DNA from: Phoebastria nigripes
Lineage: Eukaryota > Chordata > Aves > Procellariiformes > Diomedeidae
Length of the DNA: 64,000 nt
Assembly (NCBI GenBank): GCA_035582835.1
Contig: JAYKAV010003266.1
Coordinates: 5,705,795 to 5,769,794, forward strand
Reading direction: 5' to 3'
The position numbers and the translations under genes are program-made. The notes beneath the pieces were generated by a model. That model was not told the origin of the DNA and searched no databases. It saw only the letters and a list, made by a program, of their open reading frames with translations. How positions within the stretch are numbered: the stretch's first letter is position 1; every line of letters begins with the position of its first letter. Below are positions 41,299 to 53,516 of this stretch, piece by piece.

Positions 41299-43265
41299 TC
41301 CTTTCTGCACATTTCCAAGCTCGTGGGAAGGTCAGAAGCAGCTAAAAAAGTAAAGCAGCTTAATAAAAGAAACCCAAACCATGAAACCACACATTTTTTA
41401 TGAATGTTATGAAACATTGTGCTTTTTTTCCTGACTTCTCCCCCGCTCTGTATCGCTATGGGACCCCTTTCTATTTAACAACCCATGGTGTCCCCCGAGC
41501 CCTTCTGCCGTGGTCCCCAGTGCCAAGCAATGGGTATCATAAACTCACCTGCCTGGGCAGACGCAGCATCCCCGCTGCAGGACTATTCTTTTGTAAATAA
41601 AAAGCAAAACTTCTGATGTGTAAAAAAAAAANCGAAATAAAATCAACCCGGTCATTGCAATGTTTTATTTTCACCAAATTTACAATAATTTTTTTTGGGG
41701 GGGAGAAACAAGNGCAGGGAAGCTTTCACCCAGCATCAAATGCCAAATCTGAATTCCTTTACTCTCCATGATAACATAGCGTCTGCCACAGCCATACATC
41801 TGCTGTCCTTTGGGGTCTTTAGAAATAGAAACAGTTGCTGCTATAGCACCAAAATCCACCAAACCCCACGAAACCCCACCAGACGGGGAGGGCCCAGAGC
41901 ACGGGGGGTTGCCGCTGCTCCCGGGCACCGAACCCCAAGGGCTTTCCAGGAGCAGCTCTGAGCACAGGCGTTCAAACCCCCAAAATAAGCTTTGCTTTTA
42001 AGCACTGCTTCTGCTTGAAAGGAAACCAATGGGGTGGTTTGTTGTTTTTTTTTTTTTCTGTAAATGCTGATTATTCTTTTTTATTTCTTTTCTTTCTTTC
42101 TTTTTATTTATTATTGCTGGGGGTTGCTGTAGGAGGCAGGAGGGAAGCTCAAATGATACACGATTTTTCCACAATATGTTTTTAAGAAAGGAACTGAAAG
42201 CACGTGTCTGAGAGAACTTTTAGCACATTTAATTAACTTTAATATCCCATTCTCCTCTCAAATTCGACTGACATAAAGAGAGGCTCCCAAACCTCATACG
42301 GTGCCTGAACCTAAGGCAGATGCTGAGGCTGGAAAACATTTTCCTACGTCCCAAAGACCCACATCTGGCACGACACGGCTCCAGCCAGCCCTGCATCAGC
42401 CTCTGCCAAACACATTGCATTGCTTGAACTTTGGGGAAACCCACTCCTTAATTCCCCACAGCTACTTGATATCGATTTCTTTTAATTGCAGGCTAGATTA
42501 GATCATCCATCACCAGCCTGAAGAAAAAAATACGCTGATAAAACACGATCGGGCAATATCACGATGGGAATTATCATTACAGAAATGGTTTATCCAGTAG
42601 GAATTGCAGGGAAACGGCTAAAATTCCCCGCAAAAGGAAGTTTCTGCCCCTCTGATTTTTGTCTTTCCTAGCGCACGACTGAAAAGTGTAAAAATAATTA
42701 AAGTCAGGTCTCCACCACTGCCTTCGCTGCTGGGCTCGGCCCCGCAGACGCTTTGGCAGATGACACGATGCTGCTCAGCTTCACGTCCCAAATTTTATCA
42801 TGCACCAGGATAAAAACCACGGGAGGAAGCTCTTGGCTGCTGGGTGCTCGGCATCTACTTTCACTCTTCCCAAATTGCATCACCCTTGATTTTTAGTGTA
42901 TAAAATAAAGGAGGGAGGTGAAAGCTAGCTGACAGCATCCATTACATGCAGACAACGTTGTGTGAAAGGGATTTTTGAGGCCCCAGACATTTGCCACACA
43001 CACTGTCCTTCGATCCACTCCTCTGCAGAGGATGCTGGAGCCGGGTCCTGCTCCGGGCTGGGGCAGAGCTTTGCTAAGCCACATGTCAAAGCAGCTTGGC
43101 CTGACCGTGCCTCAGTTTCCCCATATAACATATAGCTTATAACAACACCGTACCTTGGAAAAGCACTTTTAAGGTTGCCTGGTGCTATGTGGGCACCCGG
43201 TAGCCATGGGAGAGGGCAAGAAATGGGTGCTGGGGGCTCACAGATGGAGAGCCAGGAGCATCACC

Positions 43266-46200
43266 CTAAAAGTCAATGTTCTTAAAGTTGATGGAGCAGC
43301 GGTAGCGGCCGTCGAGGAACCTGGAGCATGTGAAGTTGGGCAAACACGGGCAGGTGTGGTGCTGGCGCTTCCCGAAGAAAGGGACCTGCGGAGAGACACA
43401 GGAGAGATGCAGGAGAGATGCTCGCCACAATCTAAAAATTATCAAATGGGATCAAAGCCCTGAGAAAATCTCTGGCTCTTCTCAGAGGTTTAATGGGGAT
43501 ATGCCTGAAATTAATTTTTGATCCCTCTGAAGCCCTTCGCTCCTTCCCTGTGCAAGCAGAAGGCTCAGCATCATTGCTCCCACCATGCAAAATCAATATN
43601 GGAGCACGGAGTGGGACGCTCCCCCCGAGGCCGGGATGCTGCCACTAAATCCTCACGGAGGAGGGATTGCAGCAGCGTCGCGCTTTGGGAGAATCCCAGT
43701 GCGCTGGGGTTTCTTATCGGACAGAAATCACGGTGCTGGGGCGGCTCTGAGGCATTAACTCAGCTTCTCCTCTCTTGGCAGAGCGTTTATGACTCAATTT
43801 GGAGCAGCGTGGTGTGTGCTTTTCTTTAAATGAATGGGGCAGGCGGCTCGGTCCCAGCTGCAAGTCAAGGTCCACAGCACCCATGGGGCATCCTGAGGAT
43901 TTTGAGGGGTGCGGACAGGCGGGGGGGGTTGCTCAAAATACTTTAGAGGCTGAAACCAGCGGCACCGCGCCAGCTCGGGGACCACCACGATGCTGCCAAG
44001 AGCCTCATCCCCAAATCCACCCCAGCCTCCCGACGCCGACCCCCTTCTCCATCCCAGGGCTTTAATGGAGCTTTTCTCCCATGCGATGAGCTTGGTCCCC
44101 TTTGCCCGGTTCTTGTCCCCAACACTCCCAACCCCACTGGGTATCCCCACGTCGGTACCTTGTGACTGAAGGGGTGGCACTCATCCCCCTCCTGCCCCAG
44201 GGGGGTACACATCCGCAGCCCCCGCAGCCAGAGGCTGACGGCACAGCAGGTCCCGCTGCCACACTGCGGGTCCCGCTCGCAGGCCTGGGGAGAGGGATGA
44301 TGGTGGGTTAGTGCAACCAGCCCAGGAAAGCATCGTTATCCCTCTTCTTGGGGGGGGGNCAGTGGAGAAATCAGCCCACGCCAAGCTGCTGGGTGTAACC
44401 CCTTAACGGGGATCTAAGGGAGAGGGGTTTGCTGTTCCTAGCTCTCCCGTTTTGGGTTAAGCTGGGGAGGTTTTGGGGCAGGGCANGGGTTGGATTGGGG
44501 GTGATGGGGTTTGCATGATGAAAGGGGAAATCCCTTGTGTACGCTGTGATGGGAGGGATAGAGGAAAACTTTGTAGCTGCCCAACTTAAAAGCAGCATCA
44601 GTGCCAAGTCAGAGCAGCAGCGTCGGGGGATAAACTCACCGTCCAGATCCTCCGGCGTGCACACGCATCGCCTGGCTGAGCCTGTAAAACCTGCTAAATA
44701 ATGCAAATGCCCAGTGCTTTTTTTTATTAGAAGGGAGCAGAGTAATGCCAACAACTCAGCCTCTCCCACCCAAGGCAGATGTAAAATGGAAAATGGTCAC
44801 CTCTTCCCCCGGGATGGGGAAACTGAGGCACGGATGCAAATGCTGCACCAGCTCACCACCACACCTGGAAGCCCATGAGGATGTTGAGAAGAGGTGGATG
44901 GGGGCACCTCAAGTACCAGGCAGGTCCCATTTTGCCCCCCCAGGCTGTGTTGGCCATCACTAGAGCAGCTCATTGCACCCCCGACCCCTTCTCTGACCCA
45001 TTTTCCTGACGTCGGGTTGGTAGCACAAGAAGAACCGATGGGGTTCACCCAAACCCCCCCTGGGGTCACCCCCTCCTTGGGGCACCTCTCTCCCAGGAGC
45101 TNCTAGCCACAAGCCCATCATTCGTAGGGATGAAGAGGTGTGGAAATTGCAACCGGGGAAAAAAAACATGAGGGCAATGGATAGAGCATAATTTTGGGGT
45201 GCAGCTCTCTCGCAGGGGGGGCAATAAGGGGATTTTACAGAGTGTTCCCTTTCCTGAAGGGAACCTGATTCTTCTCGAGCATCCAAAGCACCTTGTAACA
45301 CCCAAATACTGTTAAAAATCAGATCTCAGCAACGATGGACCCTCGCCTGCAAACTCGGGGGGGGCTGATGGGGGCTGCAGTCAACCAGGGAGCTGCACAT
45401 CCAACCTCTTTTCTCTGGTTATTCAAAATGAGTCATTTAAGCCCTGGAAATAATTTCAAGAGCTGCTGGGTCTATTTGGCCCTGGATGGAGGTGGCTCCC
45501 CCTGACCTGGCTTTGCAGTTCCGGGTGTATGTAGGGGTCAGGGAGATCCAGCCAAAAAAATCACAGGCTCGAAAGAAAGAGGTCTGACTATAAGGGGTGT
45601 CTGGGAAAAGAGGAGCCAAGAACCAGTTGAAGTCAACCACAAAATTCCCATTGGTTGGGAAAAGCCAGGAGACAGAGAGGCAGCCGGGATGCAAACGCTT
45701 CGTCTTGGTTTTAAACAGAAGATTTTTTGCTGCCAGGGGAAAAAGACGGGGGGGGGGAGGCGTTCAGCCAAGCTCTGCTTTGCTGAAACCAGCATCTGGC
45801 CTCCTGAAGCACCACAAAAGACTGGATTCTGTCCCCAAAACTCGCTGCTCCTCTTGCTTTTAACATCACCCTTAGCCCAGCTCTTGCACAGCAGCACCGA
45901 GCTCTCGGACACACCAAGCCCCAAAAGCCCATTAACACAGCAAGGGTATGCATCGTACCTCTCCTTTGCATCCCGACATTTCCCCCCCCTTTTAATAATT
46001 TCTCTTAATTTGGGAGGAAGAAAGACAATCTGGGGTGCTCGAGCCCTTGTCCCAGTTGGGAACATGCCCATAAAGATATATTATTTTTTCCCGGCTGGAA
46101 AACTTCCTAAAATCCCCCGTTTCCCTGCATGCTGGGTCTGACCTGGTGCTGAGAAGAGAAGCAGAAGGAGCAGCTCACCGGTGTGACTTTACACTCACAT

Positions 46201-46449
46201 GGGCTGGGACTGGCTGCAGAAACAGCATCCACGCATCGGAAAAATGAGTAATAAATTGGGGGAAAAAAAACCAAACCCAAAGCAAACAGCAAAAGGCAGT
46301 GATTCTTGCCTTATTTCCCAAAATAATAAAAAAAAAAAAAAAAAATCTCCCAGGTTGGGGATGGAACCGGCACTTACCCCGGTGATGACGGCGCAGGGGC
46401 AGGAGGTGAGGAGCAGGAGCAAGCAGAAGGTTTGCAGGAGTCGGTCCAT
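43266..46449 (-). CDS. PROK1: Prokineticin 1 (secreted AVIT-family ligand)
   Basis: A small secreted ligand of the G-protein-coupled prokineticin receptors, which acts on gut smooth muscle and endocrine-gland endothelium. Three exons, all GT-AG and phase 0: 46449-46378, 44284-44159 and 43385-43266, giving 105 residues as in human PROK1. A 19-residue signal peptide ([14 protein letters not shown] core) is followed by the obligatory mature N-terminus AVITGACERD, which is required for receptor activation in this family. All ten cysteines of the colipase-like fold are present ([28 protein letters not shown]). The C-terminus SINFKNIDF closely resembles human PROK1 and not PROK2, and there is no PROK2-type extra exon. 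Unlike the human protein as I recall it (PNLLCSRF), the C-terminal domain reads PNFTCSRF, creating an N-glycosylation sequon. Confidence 0.96.
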
Positions 46450-46515
46450 GGTGCCAGCGCAGGAGCCGGCTCCCCCGCGCCGCCGAGGTCTGCAGCAGCC
46501 CTGCACCTCCCACCC

Positions 46516-46522
46516 TATATAA
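46516..46522 (-). promoter_or_regulatory. TATA box of PROK1
   Basis: TTATATA on the minus strand, about 70 bases before the PROK1 ATG, which would place the start of transcription near 46490. Confidence 0.65.
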
Positions 46523-49190
46523 CCCCTTCCAGCTCCGCCACCATGGGCTTTTTTTTTTCCCACCCCCCCCCGATGATCTCAGAATAAGCAGATGAGACCT
46601 GAATCTCTAATGGTATAAAAGAAATATTAATAAACCACCGAGGAAGGGAAAAAAACCCCCACCTCTCCCACCCGCACCCACGTCCCAGGGTTATTTTTCA
46701 GCTAAGCCAACACAGCTGGATTTTCCAAGTACACCTCTATATCCATATTTATCCCTGACGGGTATACTTAAGAATTGAATTAAGAATTTGTGATTATTTA
46801 GCTAAAAGAAAACACAAAAATAAAGTTAGCCTGCTACTTCTCGGCTCGTAAGAGCACAATGTGTAATAATGTGGCTCTGTGATAAATAACCTGTAAAAAT
46901 AGAGACTCGGCTGCATTTATTTGTGAGAATAAAAGAAGGCAGAGAGGGAATAATAACTTTTTCAGTAATGAGGGTGTGTTTGAATCTGAACATAATGTGT
47001 AAATACGTTGATTTATGGTTTGAAGTATATCCCCTATACCTCAAATTGCATTTGATGCATCTCCCAGGAGCACAAGGGAATAAGACCAGGGATTGCTAAA
47101 GTGGCTAAAAAGGTAGGAAAAGCTGGAATTATCAGCTTCTTTTTTAATTTGTACATCCTGGGAGGATGCAAGGGACAACATCCCAACGTGCTGAGGGATG
47201 GGGGGCCTCGCCAAAAACACCCACCAGCCCTCATAGTCGCATCCATCAGGTGAGAGAGGAGCAAGAAATCTCTGCAGCCTCTGCGATGCAATGTCCCCAC
47301 GGAGCCAGGGCCATTTGTCACCCGCCGCCTCGTCCCATGCAGCCCCTTTGGGAGTCCAACAATAAAAAAAATAAACATAATTAAAAATTTAAATACCCTT
47401 CCATGGCCAACGCATGGTCCTGGGCTCCCACAGTCCAGCCTGGATTTGGCCGGGACTCCCCGGACCAAGCTCCCAGTGCCCGCAGCCATGCTGGCCGGGG
47501 CTGTGCAAGCAGAGACCGTGGCTAAGATCCTTTGCACAACAAGGGCAGGAAACAAAACTCCATTTTTTTCCCCCAAAATAGAGCTGGGTTTGCAGTTCTG
47601 ACCCAGCGAGATGGATTTTTCCAGCCCTGGATTGCTAGGTATTGTCCCCGTAGCATCAGGGCTCCTCACCAGCATTATGAATTTAGTTCTTTCTGGCTTT
47701 TCCCACTGAGGAATAAACATCCCTGAGCCTGATTTTGGGGCTGCTCCCTGCCAGACCTGGTCCACGAGGGCAAATTAGGGACCGGGAGCAGCCGGGGGGG
47801 GCTCGGCCCCAGGGGGGAAACACAGCCCGAGGTGATGGGCTGGGATTTGAAATATGGGTTTGGTCGGAGCCATGCGGTTTAATCGGGCTTTTCTGTTGAA
47901 TTTCTTTTGTAGAGTATCAGTCCGGTGCTAAATCGTCTATTTAATTAGTTAAAAATAGCCCCAGCATTTCCCTGCCCAGAGACCAGCACTTCTTTTGATG
48001 TGGCAGCTGTTCTGCTGCTTCGCTAAAGTCTCCTCCACCTGGGCTTGAATTAATTAATCCCAACTCTCCCAAAAACCCTCCCCTCCAGAAATCTTGCAGC
48101 CAGGAACGGCGCAGGAGCGGTTGTTCCCTTGAGAAGGTGCTGACAGGATGGGGAGGATGCAGCCCCCAGCCTCCATAGGGCATATTTGTATTTTTTTTGT
48201 CCTGCGTTGCTTCCTAGGAGTGGGGGAAAAACCCTTAAAAAAAGGCAATATAAGTCGAAGCCGTCCCAGCAGGGTGGGATGCAGCGGGGAGCCCCTTGGG
48301 CGGTCGGCATCGGGGCTCTCGGTGCTGCCCGAGAGAGCTCCCAGCTCGAGCCAGGGGAAAAAAAAATAAAATAAAAAATAAAAAATAAAAAATAAAAAAA
48401 ACCCACTGCACTTCACCTCCCCCATCAATAACATTTTAATTTTCTGACCTGACAAACCAAGATCTATCGCCAGGCGCAGGCGGGAACGGCTTCAGCCGGC
48501 ACCTTATTAGCGTCGCCGAGCTTTGCGATGCGCTCACCATAAATTACCTCCTACTCTGTGCTGGTGACAGGGCTCATTTTTAGGGGGGCTCCTTGCAGGA
48601 AAACCAGGCCGAGCATCGCTTTTAACACCTCTCTGCCCCGTGGGAATGGCATGGGGGTCCTGACCCCTCCAGCACCATATGCACCAGACCAGCGTGGCCC
48701 TTCTTGCTGCAAATATTGGGCTCCTGCCCGTGTCCCTGTGTCCCCATCTCCCTGTCTTACCCGCCGGGGTCCAACTGTGAGAGGATGCCCGGGCCGGGGG
48801 TGGGGGGGGGGTGCAGGGGCACCGCCATTAAAACACCGCTTGAATTTCATTTTACCAGTCAAATCCTTTGCGGTGCTGCATGGAGGGAGGGAAACGCAAA
48901 TAAACCACGCTGAGGAGTATAAAGATGGAGAAAAGGGAGGGGGAAAAAAACTATCAAACCCAAGAACCGCAACTGTGCCACCCGCTCTGCGGGGAAATGG
49001 CGGCCCAGGAAGGGTTGGTTTGGGGGGCAAGGGGGTGCGGGGCCTGGGTTTGCAGCTCACACACCCCCCCCCCCAAATTAGGGCATGGTGCATGTGGTGC
49101 TTCTTTGCACGGAACCCCGGGAGGCTCGCAGGGATGGAGGACGCGGGCAGAGGGATGGGAGCTCTTTGGGGTGTACCCTGGGTCACCTCA
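46523..49190. other. intergenic between PROK1 and LAMTOR5
   Basis: The two genes diverge from this 2.7 kb region, so it should contain both promoters. It has an AT-rich part at about 46.7-47.0 kb, an (A)nT microsatellite at 48356-48401, and a G-run near 48790-48818 able to form a G-quadruplex. No gene is supported. Confidence 0.6.
48356..48401. repeat. A-rich (AAAAAT)n microsatellite
   Basis: A runs separated by single T bases, in units of about 5-7 bases. Confidence 0.85.
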
Positions 49191-49194
49191 GATG

Positions 49195-49600
49195 AGGTTG
49201 GGCGGGCGCCTTCGCTCAGCGAAGCCTTTTGGCCCTGAGGAGCCGCCGTCCCCGCGCGTCACGTGGGCGACGCCGCTGCCAGGAGCGGTCGGGTAGGGCG
49301 GAAGTGGGGGGCGCGGGGCCCGGCGGGATGGAGGGGACGCTGGAGCAGCACCTGGAGGACACGTACGGGCCGGGGGGGACACGGGGGAGAGGGGCAGGGC
49401 TGGCCGTGCCGCGGCGGGGCCGCGGGCTGGGGGTGAGGGGGGAAGCTGGGCCTAGGCCGGCCCGAGGCCCGGCGGGGCGGGGGTGCGGGGCCGCCCCGGC
49501 GCTGACCGCCGCTGTCTCCCCCCGCAGCATGAAGAGCCCGGCCGTGGTGGGCGTCCTCTGCACCGACTCGCAGGGGCTCAACCTGGGCTGTAAGTAGGAG
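49195..49600 (+). promoter_or_regulatory. CpG-rich promoter of LAMTOR5
   Basis: The sequence becomes very rich in G+C and CpG from about 49195 through exon 1 and intron 1, with no TATA box, as in a housekeeping promoter. Visible elements are an E-box in GTCACGTG (49258-49265) and an ETS-type site GCGGAAGTG (49298-49306), both just before the ATG at 49328. There is also a 15-base palindrome at 49210-49224. Confidence 0.75.
49258..49265 (+). promoter_or_regulatory. CLEAR-like E-box (GTCACGTG)
   Basis: It matches eight of ten positions of the CLEAR consensus GTCACGTGAC bound by TFEB/MiT factors, 63 bases before the LAMTOR5 start codon. Because LAMTOR5 is a lysosomal-surface protein, regulation by TFEB is plausible, but USF or MYC could also bind. 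This is inference from motif and position only. Confidence 0.5.
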
Positions 49601-50753
49601 ACCCCGGCTTGGGGGGGCTGGGGGGCACCGGGCCCTGCCCAGTCCTTCTGAGGACTCCGGGGGGTAGGGGGCAGCGGGCCCTGCCCTTCGGGAGCCCTCC
49701 CAGTTTGAGGGTACTGGTGTGCAGGGGCCTCCCACCCACTCTGGGGGCACCAGGCCCTGCCCTACTGCAGTCTCCCCCCACTCCCCTTTCAGGTGTCCCC
49801 ACGGTCCCCCTGGCACCCACCTGCACCACAGTACTCAGCTGGAGGAAACCAGAGGCAGCTCATCCTGCCACTTAAATTCAGGCTTTGTGGTGGTTTGAGG
49901 GCAACAATTAGGGGAGAAGCTGCATCAGCCCACAGGGAAGGCAAATGGGCCCAAGCAGCAGCAGCCCCCCTTGGCCCCCGGGGCGGGGGGGAGGCCGCAT
50001 CGCACGACGCGCTGTCACGGCACGCGTGGCTTCGGCCAACATCTCCCACCTCTCGCAGGCCGAGGAACCCTCTCGGATGAACATGCCGGCGTCATCTCCG
50101 TCCTTGCCCAACAGGCAGCCAAGCTCACCTCCGACCCGACCGATACGCCCGTGGTGTGCCTGGAGTCGGACAGCGGGTGAGTTTCCAGCCCAGGGGGTGC
50201 CACTTTTTGCCACCCCCCCGCCTCCGTTTGCCTTTCCCCCCGGCCCTGGGGCCCTCCCCAGAGCAGCTCTTCTCACCTTGAGCTAAACTGGCAGATGTGG
50301 AAGAAGCCCCATCTCTGAAGCCACGGGGGGAAGGTAGACCCTGCCATAGGCATATGAATTCATTAGATTAACGGGACCTCAAGGAGCAGGAACTGTAAAA
50401 GCCGTAGGAAACCTTGCAGGGGGTAGTGGCTACTGCAGCTCTGTAATTCTTCCACGCTTGGGATCCCCACAGATAACGAAGCCCATGCTATAGCCAGTCA
50501 GTGTGGTAGGCAAAGACTTCTCCAGCACTGTTCATGGGAGCAGGTAGAAGACATGCAGCAACCACCAGGTCTAGCGCAGAGCTGGGGGTTGCTGCAGCCA
50601 CTGAATGATACCCCTGTCCAGTTTCCCACCCACGTCAGCTCCTCCTCGTCACAGCTGGCTTCTCAACTGCCTCAGCACTTTTTTTGTTCTAGGAATATCA
50701 TGATCCAGAAGCACGACAGCATCACTGTAGCAGTGCACAAGCTAGCATCCTGA
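49328..50753 (+). CDS. LAMTOR5: LAMTOR5 / HBXIP, Ragulator complex subunit
   Basis: A subunit of the pentameric Ragulator scaffold, which anchors Rag GTPases and mTORC1 to the lysosome. Four GT-AG exons: 49328-49362, 49528-49589, 50059-50176 and 50693-50753. They encode 91 residues, the length of the short human form, with only about eight differences from it as I recall it. The start [13 protein letters not shown] and the roadblock-like body ([21 protein letters not shown] strand, then [19 protein letters not shown] and a NIMIQKHD strand) are clear. The ATG is the first in the CpG-rich promoter and aligns with the mammalian start. It lies head to tail with SLC16A4 and divergent from PROK1. 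Confidence 0.97.
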
Positions 50754-51041
50754 CCCTCGGGAACACAAGCAGCGCTCCACTCCCACCTCCAGCCCAGCTC
50801 CTCCTCACTGGACAACCACTCTCCTCTGCTGCTCCCAACGCAGAACGTGCTTGTAGTACCAAACCTGGGCTGAAGGCTCTCCCTCTCCACTCAACAGCTC
50901 CTGTGCAGCTATCGGGCTCTCCGACTCGCATTTTAGCACTTGTGCTGCTGAGGATGAAACGTGGGTCACTCACCAAGCTCGTGTAATGATCAGATACTAC
51001 AAGGTGTATGTGTGTGTGTGGCCTTATTTGTTGGAGAAATC

Positions 51042-51047
51042 AATAAA
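51042..51047 (+). promoter_or_regulatory. AATAAA polyadenylation signal for LAMTOR5
   Basis: A canonical hexamer about 290 bases after the LAMTOR5 stop, preceded by a short TG repeat (51005-51020) and followed by T-rich sequence. Confidence 0.8.
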
Positions 51048-51069
51048 TGATCTGCAAAAACACGCCTTT

Positions 51070-53516
51070 GCTTCTTTTTGCTCCTGCTGTGAAAACTGTT
51101 GCCCATTAGTTTGCCTTGTTTCCAAAGCCAAGTGAGGTAACTTCTCCCAATCCTTTCTTCATTAGCATTTCTCTAGAGAAAAGGAGCAGTGCACAGAGAC
51201 TTGAATTAATGGAGGCTCCTCCAGTGGAAAAGGTACAAATACTTTCCGAGGAATTTCTCCTAGGAAATGTTTAGCCTCCTCTAGTTAAACGTCCTGTGCG
51301 AGAGTTAGTTGCTTACTATGCCTTGGATTGAAGTTCAAACCTAAACGTGCTTGCGCTGCCTGGTCCCCGTGGGAACTGTAAATGGATGTTGACAACATCC
51401 TCACAAATCCACTTCTTACAGAGTCGAGCATTTGAAATGGTGCAGGGAAACAATCCTGCGGAAAGGCTTTCCCCTTGAAAATCTGCTACGCTCAAATGCT
51501 TCCTATGCGTAAGGGAGTAAAAAGGAGCTGGCCTGCAGCTGTCCGTGCGTAAAGCAGAAGGGAAGCTTCATGGCAGAGCGTGAGCAAACAAATTGGGCTG
51601 GGTCAGAGATAAAATGACATTCACGCTGCTTTGACTTTACTGCTGGGAGCAGCTCTGCTTATCAGCGACATTCACAGTCTCGCAGTCATTGCCNTGTATG
51701 AAAGAGGCAGTAGGGACCAGCCCGCCCTGCGTGGCTGGGCTCCACGCGCCTGTCGAGGTCTGCGTTAATTCTGCATAATGACCCGGCCTCGGCAGCAGGA
51801 GTTGGTGTGTCCAAGCTCTGCGGCGGTGTTGAAGGGTCCCTGTTCTCCCCTCTCCCTGACAGCCCACGGAGCTGGGAGCAGCTCAAGCTGGAGCATTTCC
51901 TCCCGGACATCCAACAGCTCCCAGTACAGATGCTGCACCAGATGCTGCTGCTGCTGCCGCCGCTGCCACCAGCNCCCCCGGCCCCCCGCCTGCCGAGCCC
52001 CCCGTCCTTCAAGCCCTTAAACCATATTCACTGCAAAAACCATTCCACTTAAATAAAAGCTTAAGGTACACATTAAGAGTCCTACTATAGGGAAAGCTCC
52101 TCCATAGGCTCTGATATATCCTGGGCTCCTCCAGTAAGATGGAGCATTGCCTTCTCTGCCAAGGGAGGGGAGCAGAGATCAGTATCACGATCCTGCAATT
52201 TTATCTGACCTCAGGAACGCCGATTGGGGTGACAGGTCAACTGAAAAGGGGGGGGAAGAAGCGTGAGGGCTATATTTACCCGGGAGTTTGTGCATATTTA
52301 CAACAGAGGCATGGAGCCAACTCAAATCCCACTCAACTACCAGCTCTGTTCAAGGGCTGCAGCAGCACAGCTGCTCCGCTCCAGCTGCCGAGCATCTTAG
52401 CTGGAAAACTTAAAGCTTTCCAGACCATCCCCTCCTAAATGACGCAGTTTCCCGGGCCAAGGGCCGTGCAGCAGAGGCAGGGGGGGCAGGACAGGCAGGG
52501 ACGGGGCTCTGCTCCCCTGCAGCCACCAGCAGCCCCAGGCTTGGCTTCAGTCCACCATTGCCACCTACTGCTCCACTCAACGTCTGGCAAGACCCAGGGC
52601 TTTGCCTGGAGCTATAACCCTTGCAGGCTTCCCCTCCTCTTTCCTCCCAACAGGATTTCTGCTCCGAAAGTCCCAGGTTTCCTGCTCCCGGCTGGGGAAG
52701 GGGAGGGACTCCTGGCCTTGAGGCCCCGCAAGCTGGGCTCTGCCTCTGGGGAGGAGGAGGACGGGCTCTGTCCGCACAGCCCCCAGCGCTTGCCGGGCTC
52801 CATGTCCCGCTTCGGGGCTCGTCGGGAAGGACAGACACTGTCATCCTCACCGGAGGCGAATGAAGGACCAGGCTTTGGGGTGCCGAGTCAGGAAGGGGGG
52901 ATTTAGCCTCTGGAGCAAATGAAGAGACGATTCCTCTTTGCAATCGACTGTTTCAGGGAGGATTTTCCAGCATGCAGCAGCAAAGCGGTAAGGAAAAGTT
53001 TCAGGTTCATCAGCCCCAACTGCTTTAGGGTCCAGCTGCTCCCTCGGGCAGGATCCTGCTGCTGCCAGAGGTGCGGGATGGGTGAGAGGATGGAAGGGAG
53101 ATGAGCAGAGAAGGATGGGGACGGGAGAGCTTCCCACGAGAGCTCAAAGATGGACACAGATAGATGGTGACCCCCCGACTTCTGGCACAAACCAACCAAA
53201 CTATCCGCTCTAAAGCAGCGGTAAGGTGCTTGTCACTTAAAATCCCTTAAAGCTTAAGTGGTTACAGTAGTTTGGTGGGAAAGAGAAAGGATATTAAACC
53301 GTTTGCAGGCGGTGATAATGCGCAACTTAACATCTGTTGGCAAAAAGGTTGATAAAAGCTTCGCCCACCCTCAAAAGCTTTTGCAAGTTGAACGCGAAAT
53401 ACTGGTGCCTACCTCATTAACAGCCAAGGAGCAAAAGGGTTCAAAGGCAGCTGATGCTTTCACGGGAACAGTTTTTGAATTGAAACGGCAATGGAGCAAG
53501 AAATTCTCATTTCCAG
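51070..53516. other. intergenic between LAMTOR5 and SLC16A4
   Basis: This region probably contains the SLC16A4 promoter and 5' UTR exons, which cannot be placed by eye. A moderately CpG-rich patch lies at about 52.68-52.86 kb. One candidate terminal exon (51863-52052) is listed separately. Confidence 0.5.
51863..52057 (+). other. candidate terminal exon or decayed coding piece, unidentified
   Basis: A good acceptor (CTCTCCCTGACAG, ending at 51862) is followed by an open frame in phase 2 (PRSWEQLKLEHFLPDIQQL, then a leucine/proline-rich stretch) to TAA at 52050-52052. That stop overlaps an AATAAA at 52052-52057. The combination of acceptor, open frame, stop and poly(A) signal looks like a last exon, but no donor-bearing partner exon or known family is evident. 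The CTG/CCG runs at 51942-51966 make part of the peptide low-complexity. Confidence 0.25.

Larger units (their letters stand above)
38126..43265. other. intergenic between CYM and PROK1
   Basis: This region holds a CR1 fragment, an AT-rich island, poly-A and poly-T tracts, and an 11-base tandem repeat, each listed separately. It also includes the PROK1 3' UTR, whose poly(A) site I could not fix. No further gene is supported. Confidence 0.65.

Noticed and set aside
48558..49238. A 226-codon frame upstream of LAMTOR5
   Set aside because: It is GC-rich and overlapped by a long opposite frame. It shows no domain and ends inside the CpG-rich promoter.
52439..52906. Candidate first exon of SLC16A4 in a 155-codon frame
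   Set aside because: It has no similarity to the SLC16 N-terminus and is not followed by a donor in a suitable phase that I could recognise. The helix-1 sequence is instead at 53517-53611.
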